DNA of 41,859 nucleotides from Chromatiaceae bacterium (GTDB lineage: Bacteria; Pseudomonadota; Gammaproteobacteria; Chromatiales; Chromatiaceae), in NCBI GenBank assembly GCA_028277465.1, contig JANQGF010000312.1:1-41859 (forward strand), written 5' to 3'. Shown here piece by piece: positions 8,026 through 16,732 of the stretch. The first letter of the stretch is position 1; each line of letters starts with the position of its first letter. The notes below the pieces were generated by a model that saw only the letters and a list, made by a program, of their open reading frames with translations, was not told the DNA's origin and did no database searches. The position numbers and the translations under genes are program-made.

Positions 8026-8606
8026 GTCCGGATCCACTGGCGAGTCTCAAGGACTGGCATCTGCCTGCACCTCTTTCCTGGTGGCCGCCGGCCCCTGGTT
8101 GGTGGATCCTGGCGGGGTTCGCCCTCGCGGGCGTCTTGGTCGCCCTGCGTTGGTGGTGGCTTCGGCGTCGACGCGGGGCCCTGTCTCGGGCCGCACTTCG
8201 CGAGCTCGAGGCGCTCAGGAGTTCCCTGGCGACCGCGGGTGACGGACGCGCTTTCGTGGCTGCTGTTTCACGCCTGCTTCGGCGTCTCGCCCTTGGGCGT
8301 TACCCTCGCGAGCAGGCCGCAGGGCTCTGCGGGGAGGCGTGGCTGGCCTTTCTCGATGCCACGGGCGGTGAGGGTGGCTTCAGCGAGGGCCCAGGCCGGG
8401 TCCTCGCCGATGGCATCTATCGGGCGGACCCAATGGTTGGTGCGGGGTTCGATCCCCAGCCCCTGTACCGGCTGGCCGCGACCTGGATCCGTGCGCAGGG
8501 AACGGAGGCCAGTACTGATGCGTCTGCTCAGCGACCCTCGCCGAGGGGTGATCGCGATCGCTCGTCCGGGCCGCTCTCGTCCGTCGGTAGGGAGACCGGC
8601 CGATGA
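8022..8606 (+). CDS. DUF4381 membrane protein of the Bat operon
   Basis: The 194-residue product starts MSPDPLASLKDWHLPAPLSW, the characteristic DUF4381 opening ('L-x-D-I-x-L-P'-like), and then has one membrane helix (about residues 26-46, GWWILAGFALAGVLVALRWWW) with a cluster of arginines after it, suggesting a cytoplasmic C-terminal domain. DUF4381 proteins occur almost only between DUF58 and VWA genes in proteobacterial Bat operons; the molecular role is unknown. The start is a GTG overlapping the stop of the DUF58 gene, and its end overlaps the next start by four bases (ATGA). The C-terminal ~40 residues are Ser/Arg-rich and look disordered. Confidence 0.82.
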   Translation: MSPDPLASLKDWHLPAPLSWWPPAPGWWILAGFALAGVLVALRWWWLRRRRGALSRAALRELEALRSSLATAGDGRAFVAAVSRLLRRLALGRYPREQAAGLCGEAWLAFLDATGGEGGFSEGPGRVLADGIYRADPMVGAGFDPQPLYRLAATWIRAQGTEASTDASAQRPSPRGDRDRSSGPLSSVGRETGR

Positions 8607-9583
8607 TGGTGCTCGAATGGCCTTGGGCCCTGCTCGCGCTGCCACTGCCTTTGCTGGCGCGTGCCTTGCCCCGAGCGAAGGAGTCGGTCGGTGTGGCGTT
8701 GAAGTTGCCGTTCCAGGCAGGGTCTCCCGCGGTGGTGGGCGCGGCGGTGCGGCGGCCGTCCAGGCTGCGGCTGACGTTGGCCATCCTCGCCTGGGGTCTG
8801 CTCGTCCTAGCCGCTGGGCGTCCTCAGTGGGTCGGTGAGCCGATGGCACTGCCGGTCGCCGGACGCGATCTCATGCTGGCACTGGATATCTCGGGGAGCA
8901 TGGACCAAGAGGACTATGAGCTGAACGGCCGGCCGGTCTCACGGCTCGGGGTGGTCCAGGCCGTGGCAGTTCGCTTCGTCGAACGGCGCGACCAGGATCG
9001 GCTCGGGCTCATCCTGTTCGGGACCCGAGCCTATCTCCAGACGCCCTTGACCTTTGACGCAGCGACCGTCGCCACCATGCTCGGCGAGGCGGTGGTGGGG
9101 CTGGCCGGGCGCGAGACCGCCATCGGCGATGCCATCGGATTGGCGATCAAGCGGTTCCGCGAGCAACCCGAGGGCAATCGGGTGCTGATCCTTCTGACCG
9201 ATGGCGAGAATACTGCAGGGGCGCTCGATCCGCTCGTCGCCGCCAGATTGGCGGCCCAGTCCGGTGTGCGCATCCATACCATCGGGATCGGCGGCGGGGA
9301 GGTCGGGATACGCACGCCCTTCGGATTGCGTCTGAGGCGACCGAGCGCCGATTTCGATCCCGAGACGCTGAAGCGGATCGCCGCGGTTACCGGCGGACGT
9401 TTCTTCTCGGCGTCCAGCCGGGAGCAGCTGGAGACCGTCTATGCAGAACTGGACCGGCTCGAGCCCAATGAGCGCGACGAGCGGACCTACCGACCCGTGC
9501 GCGCCCTCTTCGTGTGGCCGGCATCCGTCAGCCTCCTGGTGACGGCCTGGCTGGCGGTGGGCTCCATGAGGGCGCGGGGCTGA
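8603..9583 (+). CDS. batA: VWA-domain membrane protein, BatA-type
   Basis: The 326-residue protein has an N-terminal membrane helix (about 5-22), a second at about 55-72 (LRLTLAILAWGLLVLAAGRPQW), then a periplasmic VWA domain with an intact MIDAS (D95-I-S-G-S99, and later LTDGENTAGALDP), and a final membrane helix near the C-terminus (VWPASVSLLVTAWLAV). This is the classic BatA layout. BatA and BatB are thought to hold the Bat complex together through their metal-dependent VWA sites and to be acted on by MoxR. Translation is coupled to the DUF4381 gene by a four-base overlap. Two consecutive ATG codons leave a one-residue doubt about the start. Confidence 0.88.
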   Translation: MMVLEWPWALLALPLPLLARALPRAKESVGVALKLPFQAGSPAVVGAAVRRPSRLRLTLAILAWGLLVLAAGRPQWVGEPMALPVAGRDLMLALDISGSMDQEDYELNGRPVSRLGVVQAVAVRFVERRDQDRLGLILFGTRAYLQTPLTFDAATVATMLGEAVVGLAGRETAIGDAIGLAIKRFREQPEGNRVLILLTDGENTAGALDPLVAARLAAQSGVRIHTIGIGGGEVGIRTPFGLRLRRPSADFDPETLKRIAAVTGGRFFSASSREQLETVYAELDRLEPNERDERTYRPVRALFVWPASVSLLVTAWLAVGSMRARG

Positions 9584-9606
9584 TCTCCGGGAGTCCCTGA
9601 CGAGCG

Positions 9607-11565
9607 ATGCCGATCCTCTCCGAGCTCCATCTTTTGCGGCCCTGGTGGCTGCTCGCCCTGGTTCCTCTGGGCCTGCTCCTGGTGACATTGTGGCGGCGAC
9701 GATTGGGGGAATCCATCTGGCTGAAGCTCGTCGATCCGCATCTGCTGCCACATCTCCTGGTGGGCGAGCGGGGGACACCGAGGCGCTCGCCACTGCTGCT
9801 TCTCGGGGTCGGTTGGTTACTGCTGGTGCTGGCCCTCGCGGGCCCGGCCTGGGAGCGACTGCAGCAGCCTGTGTTCAGTGCGGGTGCCCAGTGGGTCATC
9901 CTGCTCGATCTCTCGCCCAGTATGAACGCGGCCGACGTGGCCCCCTCGCGGTTGGCGCGGGCACGCTTCGAGATCCTGGACCTGCTTCGGGCCTCGACCG
10001 AGGGCCAGGTGGCGCTGATCGCCTTCGGGCCCGAGCCGTTCGTGGTCTCCCCGCTCACGGGCGACGCCCGCACCATCGCCGCCCAGGTCCCTCAGTTGAC
10101 CACGGACCTGATTCCTGTGCCCGGCCCCCGCCGCACGGAGCTTGCGCTGCGGGCGGCGAGCGAGATGCTCGATCGGGCGGCGGGTCGGGGGGGTGAGCTG
10201 ATCCTGGTCACGGACCAGTTAGACGACCCGGCCGCGTCACTGGCGATGGCGCAGGGGCTGGCGTCGCTCGGTCGGCGGCTACACGTCCTCGCGGTGGGCA
10301 CCGAGGAGGGGGCGCCCGTGCCCGACCCCAAGGGTGGATTCGTCAAGGATGGTGCGGGCGGTATCCGGATCGCGCGGCGAGATTCGCAGCGGCTGCGCGA
10401 GCTGGCGCGGGCCGGCGGCGGATCCTATCTGGAGGCCGAGGTGGGCGACCGCGATACCAGGACACTGGTCGCCGGAGGTTCGGAGCTGGTCGACCGGGTC
10501 GAAGAGACGACCTTGACCGCCGACCAATGGCGTGAAGAGGGTCCTTGGCTGCTCCTGGTCCTCTTGCCGCTGGCGGCCTTGGGCTTCCGGCGCGGGTGGC
10601 TGCTGCCGGTCGCGGCCCTGGTTCTGGTGCTGCCCCCCGGTTCGAGCCTCGCCGTCGGCTGGCCGGATCTCTGGGCACGACAAGACCAGCAGGCGGCGCG
10701 ACAGCTGGTGGCCGGCGACGCACAAGGAGCGGCCGAGCGGTTTCGGGATCCGGCTTGGCGTGCAGCCGCCAGCTATCGGGCGGGCGATTTCGAGGCCGCA
10801 CTCGCGGCCCTGGCCGGCTCGCGCGGTCTGGATGCAGACTACAATCGGGGCAACGCCCTGGCGCGGCTCGGGCGACTCGAGGAGGCGGCCGAGGCCTATG
10901 AACGCGTCTTGGCGCAGGACCCGGATCAGAGCGATGCCCGACACAATCTCGACCTGGTGCGGGCACTGCTCGAACAGCAGGATTCATCGGAATCGGGGCC
11001 CTCGTCGCCGGATGGATCGACCGCCGAGGCTGCTGGACAGCCGGAGAAGGGCGGGGAGGGTGATGCGGACGGGCAGAATGCCGGTGAGCAACCGCAACTC
11101 CCGCCTCGCGAGAGTCGCGAATCCCAGGCCGGGGAGGAGGGGTCCGGACGTGGCCGAGGGCAAGCCGGCGCGGGTTCTCCGGAGTCGGGCGGTGAGGAGG
11201 CCGAGCAGACACCGGCCCCGAGTGGTCCCACGGAGGCGGGCACGCCGCCCGGTGACTTGGCGGCGGGCGAGTCGGGCGCGGGAGCCCCGCCGGGGGCCAG
11301 CGATCTGGGTCCGGAGCCGCTCGAATCGGGACCGGATCCGGCATGGCCCGAGACGGCTGATACGGCCGGCACGGAGTCGAGCGGGCGCAGACCGGAGGCG
11401 ACAAGCGATCCAGAAGGACGGGCTGCCGATGGACTCACGCCGCGCGAGCGCGAGCAGCAAGCGGCCCTGGAGGCCCAGTTGAGACGCGTCCCCGACGATC
11501 CGGCCGGTCTGCTGCGACAGCGTTTCTTGCTGCAACACCTGCGTCGAGAAGGACGCTTGCCTTGA
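9607..11565 (+). CDS. batB: VWA plus TPR membrane protein, BatB/BatC fusion
   Basis: The 652-residue product joins two roles that are separate genes in many bacteria. Residues 1-330 form a BatB-like part: membrane helices near 10-30 and 60-80, then a VWA domain with a MIDAS in VILLDLSPSM and LVTDQLDD, then helices RGWLLPVAALVLVLPPGSSLAV. Residues about 355-455 hold TPR-like repeats (ADYNRGNALARLGRLEEAAEAYERVLAQDPDQSDARHNLDLV), the BatC part. From about 460 to 610 the chain is Gly/Ser/Pro/Glu-rich and surely disordered. The last ~40 residues (REREQQAALEAQLRRVPDDPAGLLRQRFLLQH) are a conserved-looking helical tail. The next gene starts on the A of this gene's TGA. Confidence 0.88.
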   Translation: MPILSELHLLRPWWLLALVPLGLLLVTLWRRRLGESIWLKLVDPHLLPHLLVGERGTPRRSPLLLLGVGWLLLVLALAGPAWERLQQPVFSAGAQWVILLDLSPSMNAADVAPSRLARARFEILDLLRASTEGQVALIAFGPEPFVVSPLTGDARTIAAQVPQLTTDLIPVPGPRRTELALRAASEMLDRAAGRGGELILVTDQLDDPAASLAMAQGLASLGRRLHVLAVGTEEGAPVPDPKGGFVKDGAGGIRIARRDSQRLRELARAGGGSYLEAEVGDRDTRTLVAGGSELVDRVEETTLTADQWREEGPWLLLVLLPLAALGFRRGWLLPVAALVLVLPPGSSLAVGWPDLWARQDQQAARQLVAGDAQGAAERFRDPAWRAAASYRAGDFEAALAALAGSRGLDADYNRGNALARLGRLEEAAEAYERVLAQDPDQSDARHNLDLVRALLEQQDSSESGPSSPDGSTAEAAGQPEKGGEGDADGQNAGEQPQLPPRESRESQAGEEGSGRGRGQAGAGSPESGGEEAEQTPAPSGPTEAGTPPGDLAAGESGAGAPPGASDLGPEPLESGPDPAWPETADTAGTESSGRRPEATSDPEGRAADGLTPREREQQAALEAQLRRVPDDPAGLLRQRFLLQHLRREGRLP

Positions 11566-13379
11566 TGCTGAAACCACGACTCGAATCCTTCGCTCTTCAC
11601 TTGATCATCCTGGTCCTGGTCGCGACCCCCGGCTGGGCGGCCGATCTGGATGTCCAGCTGGACCGCACCCGCTTGCGCGCGAATGAGACGCTGACCATGC
11701 GCCTCGTCGCGGCCGGTGGTGCGCGGGGGGAACCGGACTTCACGCCATTGGAGCAAGACTTCGACATCCTGAGCCAGCGGCAGAGCAAGGTGACCCGCAT
11801 CCTGAACGGACAGATGTCACACACGCGTGAATGGACCCTGGAGCTTGCGCCCAGGCGAATGGGGCGCCTCCCGATCCCGGCACTGAAACTGGGGAGCGCG
11901 AGCAGCCAAGCGCTGACGATCGAGGTGGTCGACGCCGATGATCGCGGTCCAGGGGCGGTTCCAAAGGCGCTTTCCGTGCATGCCGAGAGTGAGACCCAAA
12001 GGCCTTATGTCCAGCAGCCCTTCGGCTATCGGGTGAGGGTCTATTTCAGACAGCAGCCACGACATGCGCTGCTGTCCGAGCCGGTTGCCGAGGGTGGGAT
12101 CATCCAGCGGGTCGGTGACGACCGGGGCTATGACCAGGTCATCGATGGCGTCGAGTACAGGGTGATCGAACGGGACTATCTGGTGATTGCGCAGCGCAGC
12201 GGGCCGCTCACCATCCGAGGACCAAGGCTCGAGGCCAGTCTCCCGGATGACCGCGGAGGAAGGCGCCGCGATCCCTTCGCCGACTTGGATGAGGCCTTCG
12301 GCGGGGGCTTCTTCCAGGGATTTCCAGGAATGACGGGCCTGTCCGGCCCCACTCGCCGCGTGATCGAACGGGCCTCGGATCTGGAGATCCAGGTGCGTGC
12401 TCAGCCGGCCGGCTCCGGTGCGCCTTGGTTGCCGGCCACCTCGGTCCAGATTTCGGACGAATGGACACCGAGCCCGCCCCTCTTCCAGGTCGGCGAACCG
12501 GTGACGCGGACCCTGACCGTTACCGCCCAGGGTACGACGGCGGCCCAGTTGCCGCAGCTTGATCTCGGCGGGATCGAGGGCGCTCAGGTCTATCCGGACC
12601 AGCCGCAGGGCGAAGACCTTGCCGGCCGCTCGGCGCCGACCGCGTTGAAGCGTTTCAAGCTGGCCTTGGTGCCGACCCGTGCCGGGTCCATGACCTTGCC
12701 GGAGATTCGACTCCACTGGTGGGACACCGTCGCCGATCAGGCTCGGGTCGCGGTGGTTCCGGCGCGTCGGGTGGAGGTTGCGGCTGGTCGGGGCGCAGCC
12801 GCGCCGCCGGCGCCCGCCGCTGTCGGAGAGGCCCTCGTCGATCCGGCGGCGACGGCCGGATCCGAGCCCGGCGCGCCGGTCGAACCGAGCCGGCGCAGCG
12901 AGACCGGAATGAGTCGCGGTGATGCCGGGCTCTGGCCTTGGCTGGCGCTGGTGCTGGGTCTCGCCTGGTTGGGGACCCTCGGCTGGTGGGCACGTGAACG
13001 GCGATCCGGCCGGTCGCCCAAGGGTTCGGATCGGGGCTCCGAAGATGGACGCGCCGAGTCGCTGGGTAGAATCCGTCGCCAGATCGAAGCGGCCTGCCTG
13101 GCGGGCGATCCACGCGCGGCGAGAAACGGGCTCCTCGGTTGGGGGCAGGCGAATTGGCCAAGCGACGCGCCCCGGGGTCTCGGCGAGCTGGCCATACGGC
13201 TCGGGGGGGAGGCGGCCCCCGTCTTGAGGGCGATCAACAGGGCCCTCTATGCCCCCTCGATCCAGGCCTGGGACGGTCGAGCAGCCTGGAAGGAGCTGGC
13301 TCCACGACTGGATGAGGCGAGACGGGGCAGCTCGGCTCGGATGGAGGGTCCGCTGCCGGAGCTCTATCCTCGCGTCTGA
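11565..13379 (+). CDS. batD: BatD-like exported membrane protein
   Basis: The 604-residue protein opens with a Sec signal peptide (ALHLIILVLVATPGWA, cleavage probably before ADLDVQLD). It has repeated beta-rich oxygen-tolerance domains typical of BatD (QLDRTRLRANETLTMRLV..., QPFGYRVRVYFRQQ..., FQVGEPVTRTLTVTAQG..., AGSMTLPEIRLHWWD) and one C-terminal membrane helix (WLALVLGLAWLGTLGWW), followed by a cytoplasmic helical tail. It is the last Bat gene. I chose the ATG at 11565 (TGATG overlap with batB) over a TTG three bases upstream. The Bat complex is linked to oxidative or envelope stress resistance in several bacteria, though its chemistry is unknown. Confidence 0.88.
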   Translation: MLKPRLESFALHLIILVLVATPGWAADLDVQLDRTRLRANETLTMRLVAAGGARGEPDFTPLEQDFDILSQRQSKVTRILNGQMSHTREWTLELAPRRMGRLPIPALKLGSASSQALTIEVVDADDRGPGAVPKALSVHAESETQRPYVQQPFGYRVRVYFRQQPRHALLSEPVAEGGIIQRVGDDRGYDQVIDGVEYRVIERDYLVIAQRSGPLTIRGPRLEASLPDDRGGRRRDPFADLDEAFGGGFFQGFPGMTGLSGPTRRVIERASDLEIQVRAQPAGSGAPWLPATSVQISDEWTPSPPLFQVGEPVTRTLTVTAQGTTAAQLPQLDLGGIEGAQVYPDQPQGEDLAGRSAPTALKRFKLALVPTRAGSMTLPEIRLHWWDTVADQARVAVVPARRVEVAAGRGAAAPPAPAAVGEALVDPAATAGSEPGAPVEPSRRSETGMSRGDAGLWPWLALVLGLAWLGTLGWWARERRSGRSPKGSDRGSEDGRAESLGRIRRQIEAACLAGDPRAARNGLLGWGQANWPSDAPRGLGELAIRLGGEAAPVLRAINRALYAPSIQAWDGRAAWKELAPRLDEARRGSSARMEGPLPELYPRV

Positions 13380-13395
13380 AGGTGGCGCGCGCTCG

Positions 13396-13409
13396 GAGGA
13401 CGCGTCCTC
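13396..13409. repeat. 14-bp perfect palindrome between convergent batD and folK
   Basis: GAGGACGCGTCCTC lies 17 bases after the batD stop and 48 bases before the folK stop. It could fold in transcripts from both sides, but no T-run follows, so a terminator role is only a guess. Confidence 0.4.
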
Positions 13410-13456
13410 TGCAGGGGGCTAGCGGTTGCGGGGCAGAGCGAGACGGTCTCTGCCAG

Positions 13457-13969
13457 TCAATGGTCGCGAGCGGCCGCTGGCGGGGATCGGTCGATGATCT
13501 GTCGGTAGCGGATCTCACCGGCGAGCTGGCTGACTGGGAGACCGTGTTCGGGATGGACCGCGTCGGGCGCGATCTCGATCAGTGGAGTCAGCATGAAGTC
13601 GCGGAGCAGCAGACCCGGATGAGGGACCTGGAGGTGCGACTCCTTCAGGATGAGTTGGTCGAAGAGCAGGATATCGAGATCGATGGTGCGCGGTCCGTTC
13701 TTGGGGCCGCGACGACGTTTCAGTTTGACCTCGATGCCCTGAGTCTCGCGTAGCAGTCCGAGCGGTGAGAGTCGGGTCCTGAGGCCGACCACCAGGTTGA
13801 TGAAATCGGGCTGTGTCTCGATGCCCCAGGGTCGGGTGCGGTACCAGGAGGATTCCGCACAGACCCCTGAGGCGGGGATCCCATGCAGGAGATCGAGACA
13901 ACGGGTGATCTGCCGGAATGGGGCGATATTCGAGCCGATCGCGACGTAGGCAATTGAATCTTGTGACAC
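13457..13969 (-). CDS. folK: 2-amino-4-hydroxy-6-hydroxymethyldihydropteridine pyrophosphokinase
   Basis: The 170-residue product matches HPPK throughout: AYVAIGSNIAP at the N-terminus, SSWYRTRPWG and QPDFINLVVGLRT (pterin pocket), and the ATP/Mg motif RRGPKNGPRTIDLDILLFD with both aspartates of DLD, then VPHPGLLLRDFMLTPLIEIAPD. It transfers pyrophosphate from ATP to the pterin alcohol in folate synthesis. The GTG start at 13969 gives the usual length; no strong Shine-Dalgarno is seen. In many relatives folK sits next to pcnB and panB; here it stands alone, convergent with the Bat operon and divergent from a response regulator. Confidence 0.93.
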   Translation of the reverse strand: MSQDSIAYVAIGSNIAPFRQITRCLDLLHGIPASGVCAESSWYRTRPWGIETQPDFINLVVGLRTRLSPLGLLRETQGIEVKLKRRRGPKNGPRTIDLDILLFDQLILKESHLQVPHPGLLLRDFMLTPLIEIAPDAVHPEHGLPVSQLAGEIRYRQIIDRSPPAAARDH

Positions 13970-14035
13970 GGTGAAATGGTGAGTGCGATGGCTGGATCCA
14001 TGTCACACCTGAGGCACTCAGCGAGTGACCACTGA

Positions 14036-14659
14036 ATGACAGAAACCAAGACTGTATTTCTCGTCGACGATGATCAGGGTATGCGGGATTCGATGGCGCT
14101 GATCCTGGAACTGGCGGGATACCGCGTCAAGACCTTCGCATCCGCGACCGATTTCCTGGACGGCTTCTCCCCCGACGAGCACGGATGCCTGCTGCTGGAC
14201 CAGCGTATGCCGGAGATGAGCGGCCTCGATCTGCAGCAGGTGCTGGCCGAACGCGGCTGTCCCCTGCCGATCATCTTCTTGTCGGCGTTCGGCGATGTCC
14301 CCACGACCGTGCGGGCGATCCAGGGTGGGGCGATGGATTTTCTCGAAAAGCCCGCAAGCCCGGAGATCCTGATTCAGCGCATCGATGCGGCCCTGGAGGA
14401 GGACCGCAAGCGTCGCGAGGAGGCCGCGACCGAGAACGACATCCTGCAGCGCTTCCGCCAATTGACGCCGCGCGAAAACGAGGTCTTGCTGCTGACGACC
14501 CAGGGTTTGACCAATAAGGATATCGCGCGTCAACTGGGTATCAGCCCGCGTACGGTCGAGAACCATCGCGCCCGTATGATGGAGAAGATGCAGGCCTCGA
14601 ACCTTGCCGACCTGTGTCGGATGGCCGCGACCTGCCTATCCCACGCGAACGGGCGATGA
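14036..14659 (+). CDS. FixJ/NarL-type two-component response regulator
   Basis: The 207-residue protein has a receiver domain (1-120) with the acidic pair D11-D13, phospho-acceptor D55 in LLLDQRMPEMSG, the S83 switch and K105 in FLEKPAS. A LuxR-type helix-turn-helix follows (about 140-200: LTPRENEVLLLTTQGLTNKDIARQLGISPRTVENHRARMMEKMQA). The DLCRMA ending and the FLSAFGDVPTTVRAIQGGAMDFLEKP run are typical of the FixJ group. All phosphorylation residues are present, so it should be activatable. No histidine kinase lies in the window, so its partner is elsewhere. It is divergent from folK with a 66-base gap that must hold both promoters. Confidence 0.9.
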   Translation: MTETKTVFLVDDDQGMRDSMALILELAGYRVKTFASATDFLDGFSPDEHGCLLLDQRMPEMSGLDLQQVLAERGCPLPIIFLSAFGDVPTTVRAIQGGAMDFLEKPASPEILIQRIDAALEEDRKRREEAATENDILQRFRQLTPRENEVLLLTTQGLTNKDIARQLGISPRTVENHRARMMEKMQASNLADLCRMAATCLSHANGR

Positions 14660-14892
14660 TCTCGCGTCCAGATCTGGACAGCGATTTTCCAGGTTTCCTT
14701 TGAGTGTTCCTACGGATACCTGGTTGCCGCGGCCTCGTCTAGGCTTGTCGGGCGACGGCAGGGATGCGCGCTTGATTGCCTCTTGCTCGTCCGGCGCCGA
14801 AGGCTTTGCCATCGAGCAAGGGGCTGTCGTCCGGATCGAATGGCTGTCGCCGGAACGCTCGATAGCCCTTTGCTGCATTGATGAGGCATGAC

Positions 14893-15123
14893 ATGAAGAT
14901 CGACAGCTCGGACAAAGAAGCAATCCTCGGGACGCCTCCGTCGGTATCGATGCTGGTCAAGGAAGAGGCCGCCCGTTGGAGGGAAGCGGCGTCGGCGAAC
15001 CACTGGGAGGTGCTTGATCTGCCTGCCGACTTGGAGTCGCGATATGACCAGGCCCGCAGAGCGGCATCCGAAGGCCACGCGCGGCAGGCGCGGCTGCATC
15101 GCCGGGTCGCTTCCGGCCTCTGA
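14893..15123 (+). CDS. Small hypothetical protein, 76 residues
   Basis: The frame from ATG 14893 encodes 76 residues, mostly charged and helical (SMLVKEEAARWREAASANHWEVLDLPADLESRYDQARRAASEG). A TGAGG site lies six bases before the ATG, and third-position GC is high as in neighbouring genes. No domain, signal or membrane segment is recognised. An earlier in-frame ATG at 14881 has no ribosome site. The overlapping minus-strand frame 14739-14960 is open too, so the coding call is weak. It may be expressed with the response regulator 230 bases upstream, but nothing shows this. Confidence 0.4.
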   Translation: MKIDSSDKEAILGTPPSVSMLVKEEAARWREAASANHWEVLDLPADLESRYDQARRAASEGHARQARLHRRVASGL

Positions 15124-15285
15124 CGCCTTATGCCGGGTGCGGAGAAAATCAGCTCTCGGACCGACGCCGTATCCGAGAAGACATCTCACCGTCTCGAGGC
15201 CGAGTGATGGACCCGCCGACGAAAGGCACCTTCACGGTGACCGCACCTGGAATACGGTCTGCAACCACTTCATCCAATCCTCCGG

Positions 15286-15925
15286 TCAGGTACAGTCGGC
15301 ATTGCCCAGACACGTCTGGGGCGGTTCGACACCCGGGTCCAGACGGACATTGGGTGCCATGAGCGGCCATGTCATGGCAATCGACCCCAGCGCCAGGCCC
15401 AATCCAATCAACCCGGCCAGCCGCCGATGGTACGGGCGGTGGTAGCGGGCGACTAGCCTCTCGACCAGCGCGGGGGTGAGATGCTCCCGGTCGATGGGTA
15501 AGTCCCAGCAGCTGTAGGTCTCGTGCCCCCGTCCTCGCGAATGCCGTCTGCAGTTGGACTGCAGGTGCACGAAGGCACGGGCAATGTCCGAGGAACCGAT
15601 ACCCTCGCCGAGCATCCGTTCGGGATTCTGGTGAAAGGATTCTATCCCGATCTGCTGGTTGTCGGGGACGGGTAGGGGGCTTGATCCACAGGATCCCTTC
15701 GTCCAATCCCGCCAGGCTCTCCCAAGTCCAGAAATCTCGGTCGTCCGTCAACCTCCGCACGGGATGCAGTCCGAGCTCGTCCAGTTCGGCCGGAGGAAAG
15801 GCCACGAGGTTGGCTCCATTGTCCGAAGAATCCGACGCTCAAGTGATCGGCCTCGGTGCGGCCGATGCCCACGCGGGGCCGACATGGGCTGTCAGCCGCA
15901 CAGGGAATCGTATATTGTTGGGCAT
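15286..15925 (-). pseudogene. Possible decayed gene with in-frame stop and frameshift
   Basis: From ATG 15925 one frame gives 28 residues, then TGA (15841-15839), then continues with protein-like sequence (NGANLVAFPPAELDELG, DDRDFWTWESLAGLDEG, ILWIKP). Near 15675-15680, in a run of five G on the plus strand, the reading must move by one base. It then continues as PDNQQIGIESFHQNPERMLG, then ARYHRPYHRRLAGLIGLGLALGSIAMTWPLM, with one probable membrane helix before the stop at 15286. Both parts have protein-like composition. Either the gene is decaying or the extra G is a sequencing error and translation starts downstream of the TGA. I do not recognise the family, and a chance origin cannot be excluded. 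Confidence 0.35.
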
Positions 15926-15978
15926 CACGCGCCGTGGCTTGGACAGGCCCGCCAGCGTCGTACGGTCCATCAGCCCGA

Positions 15979-16008
15979 TTGACGGACCGGGCGGCGATCG
16001 GTTAGCTT
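15979..16008 (+). promoter_or_regulatory. Possible sigma-70 promoter before yceD
   Basis: TTGACG (15979-15984; five of six consensus bases) is followed after 18 bases by TAGCTT (16003-16008), a poor -10. Initiation would fall only a few bases before the yceD start, giving a very short leader. This is a weak call by eye. Confidence 0.25.
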
Positions 16009-16017
16009 TGCGCGCTT

Positions 16018-16608
16018 ATGTCGCTAGCCCTTCCTGACCATCTCGATCCCTGGCATGCGGTGAGGGCCGGTCTTGCATTCGCCGGGGAGGTCGCGTTGAC
16101 TCGGATGCCTCGTCTGGCGTCCCTCGTCGTCCCAGGCGATCGCGAGTCGGAAACACGGATCAGTTATCGTCTGCGTTTCGGGCGGGACCAGAAGGGACGC
16201 GCCGTCGTCGAGGGGCAAGTCGGTGCGCGGTTGCGCCAGGTGTGTCAGCGCTGTCTTGAAGAAGTGATGTTCGAGATCCATGCCCCGCTCAGATTGGGTT
16301 TGGTGCACGCCGGTGAGGCGGCCGGGCTTCCGGAAGAGCTCGATCCTCTGGTCGTGGGTAGCGAGCCCTTGCGTCCCTTGGATCTGATCGAAGACGAGCT
16401 GTTGCTCGCCATTCCAGCGGTCCCGCGGCATGTACCCGGGCGTTGCCAAGCGCCGAGTGCATCAGGGCTCCGGGAGGTCCCGCGCACTGGGATGCCGGAT
16501 GGGTCCGGTTCAGCCGGGCGTGTCGCTCCAGTCGCAGCGAGTGAACCGAGTGGGAGGCCGCATCCCTTTGCGGTCTTGGCGGCGCTCAAGGGAGATCGGA
16601 GCGACTGA
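16018..16608 (+). CDS. yceD: YceD (DUF177) protein
   Basis: The 196-residue product matches the YceD/DUF177 family: LASLVVPGDRE early, the strand run RISYRLRFGRDQKGRAVVEGQVGARLRQVCQRCLEEV with a CxxC (CQRC), the acidic LDLIEDELLLAIPAVPRH motif, and the C-terminal HPFAVLAALKG. YceD is almost always encoded directly before rpmF, as here, and is linked to 23S rRNA or ribosome assembly; its mechanism is not settled. Between the DELLLAIP motif and the C-terminus lies a low-complexity Pro/Gly/Ser insert, making the protein slightly longer than the common ~170 residues. Confidence 0.88.
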   Translation: MSLALPDHLDPWHAVRAGLAFAGEVALTRMPRLASLVVPGDRESETRISYRLRFGRDQKGRAVVEGQVGARLRQVCQRCLEEVMFEIHAPLRLGLVHAGEAAGLPEELDPLVVGSEPLRPLDLIEDELLLAIPAVPRHVPGRCQAPSASGLREVPRTGMPDGSGSAGRVAPVAASEPSGRPHPFAVLAALKGDRSD

Positions 16609-16732
16609 GAGCTGGTGGAGGGTGTGGCAGGGACTCGGTCGGCCGATCTCATGATGAGTATCGCGTTTTTTTGAGTATCTTGATGTGGGCGCCACGGCGG
16701 TTTGCCGGTGCGTGTCCTGCCCGGAGGCAAAG

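Larger units (their letters stand above)
15124..16017. other. 894-base stretch without an intact gene
   Basis: On the plus strand I see no credible gene. On the minus strand a protein-like signal runs through two frames and is listed as a possible pseudogene (15286-15925). The last ~60 bases hold a possible promoter for the yceD-rpmF-fab cluster. Confidence 0.5.

Noticed and set aside
5956-8037. 693-residue minus-strand open frame opposite moxR and DUF58
   Set aside because: It is a high-GC antisense shadow: it lies across two genes with full domain motifs and its translation is Arg/Gln/His/Pro-rich without any domain.
10926-11756. Minus-strand Ser/Pro-rich open frame opposite the batB tail
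   Set aside because: It mirrors the Gly/Glu-rich linker of BatB and has no start signal or motif.
14739-14960. 73-residue minus-strand frame after the response regulator
   Set aside because: No ribosome site or motif; the plus-strand frame at 14893 has a better start.
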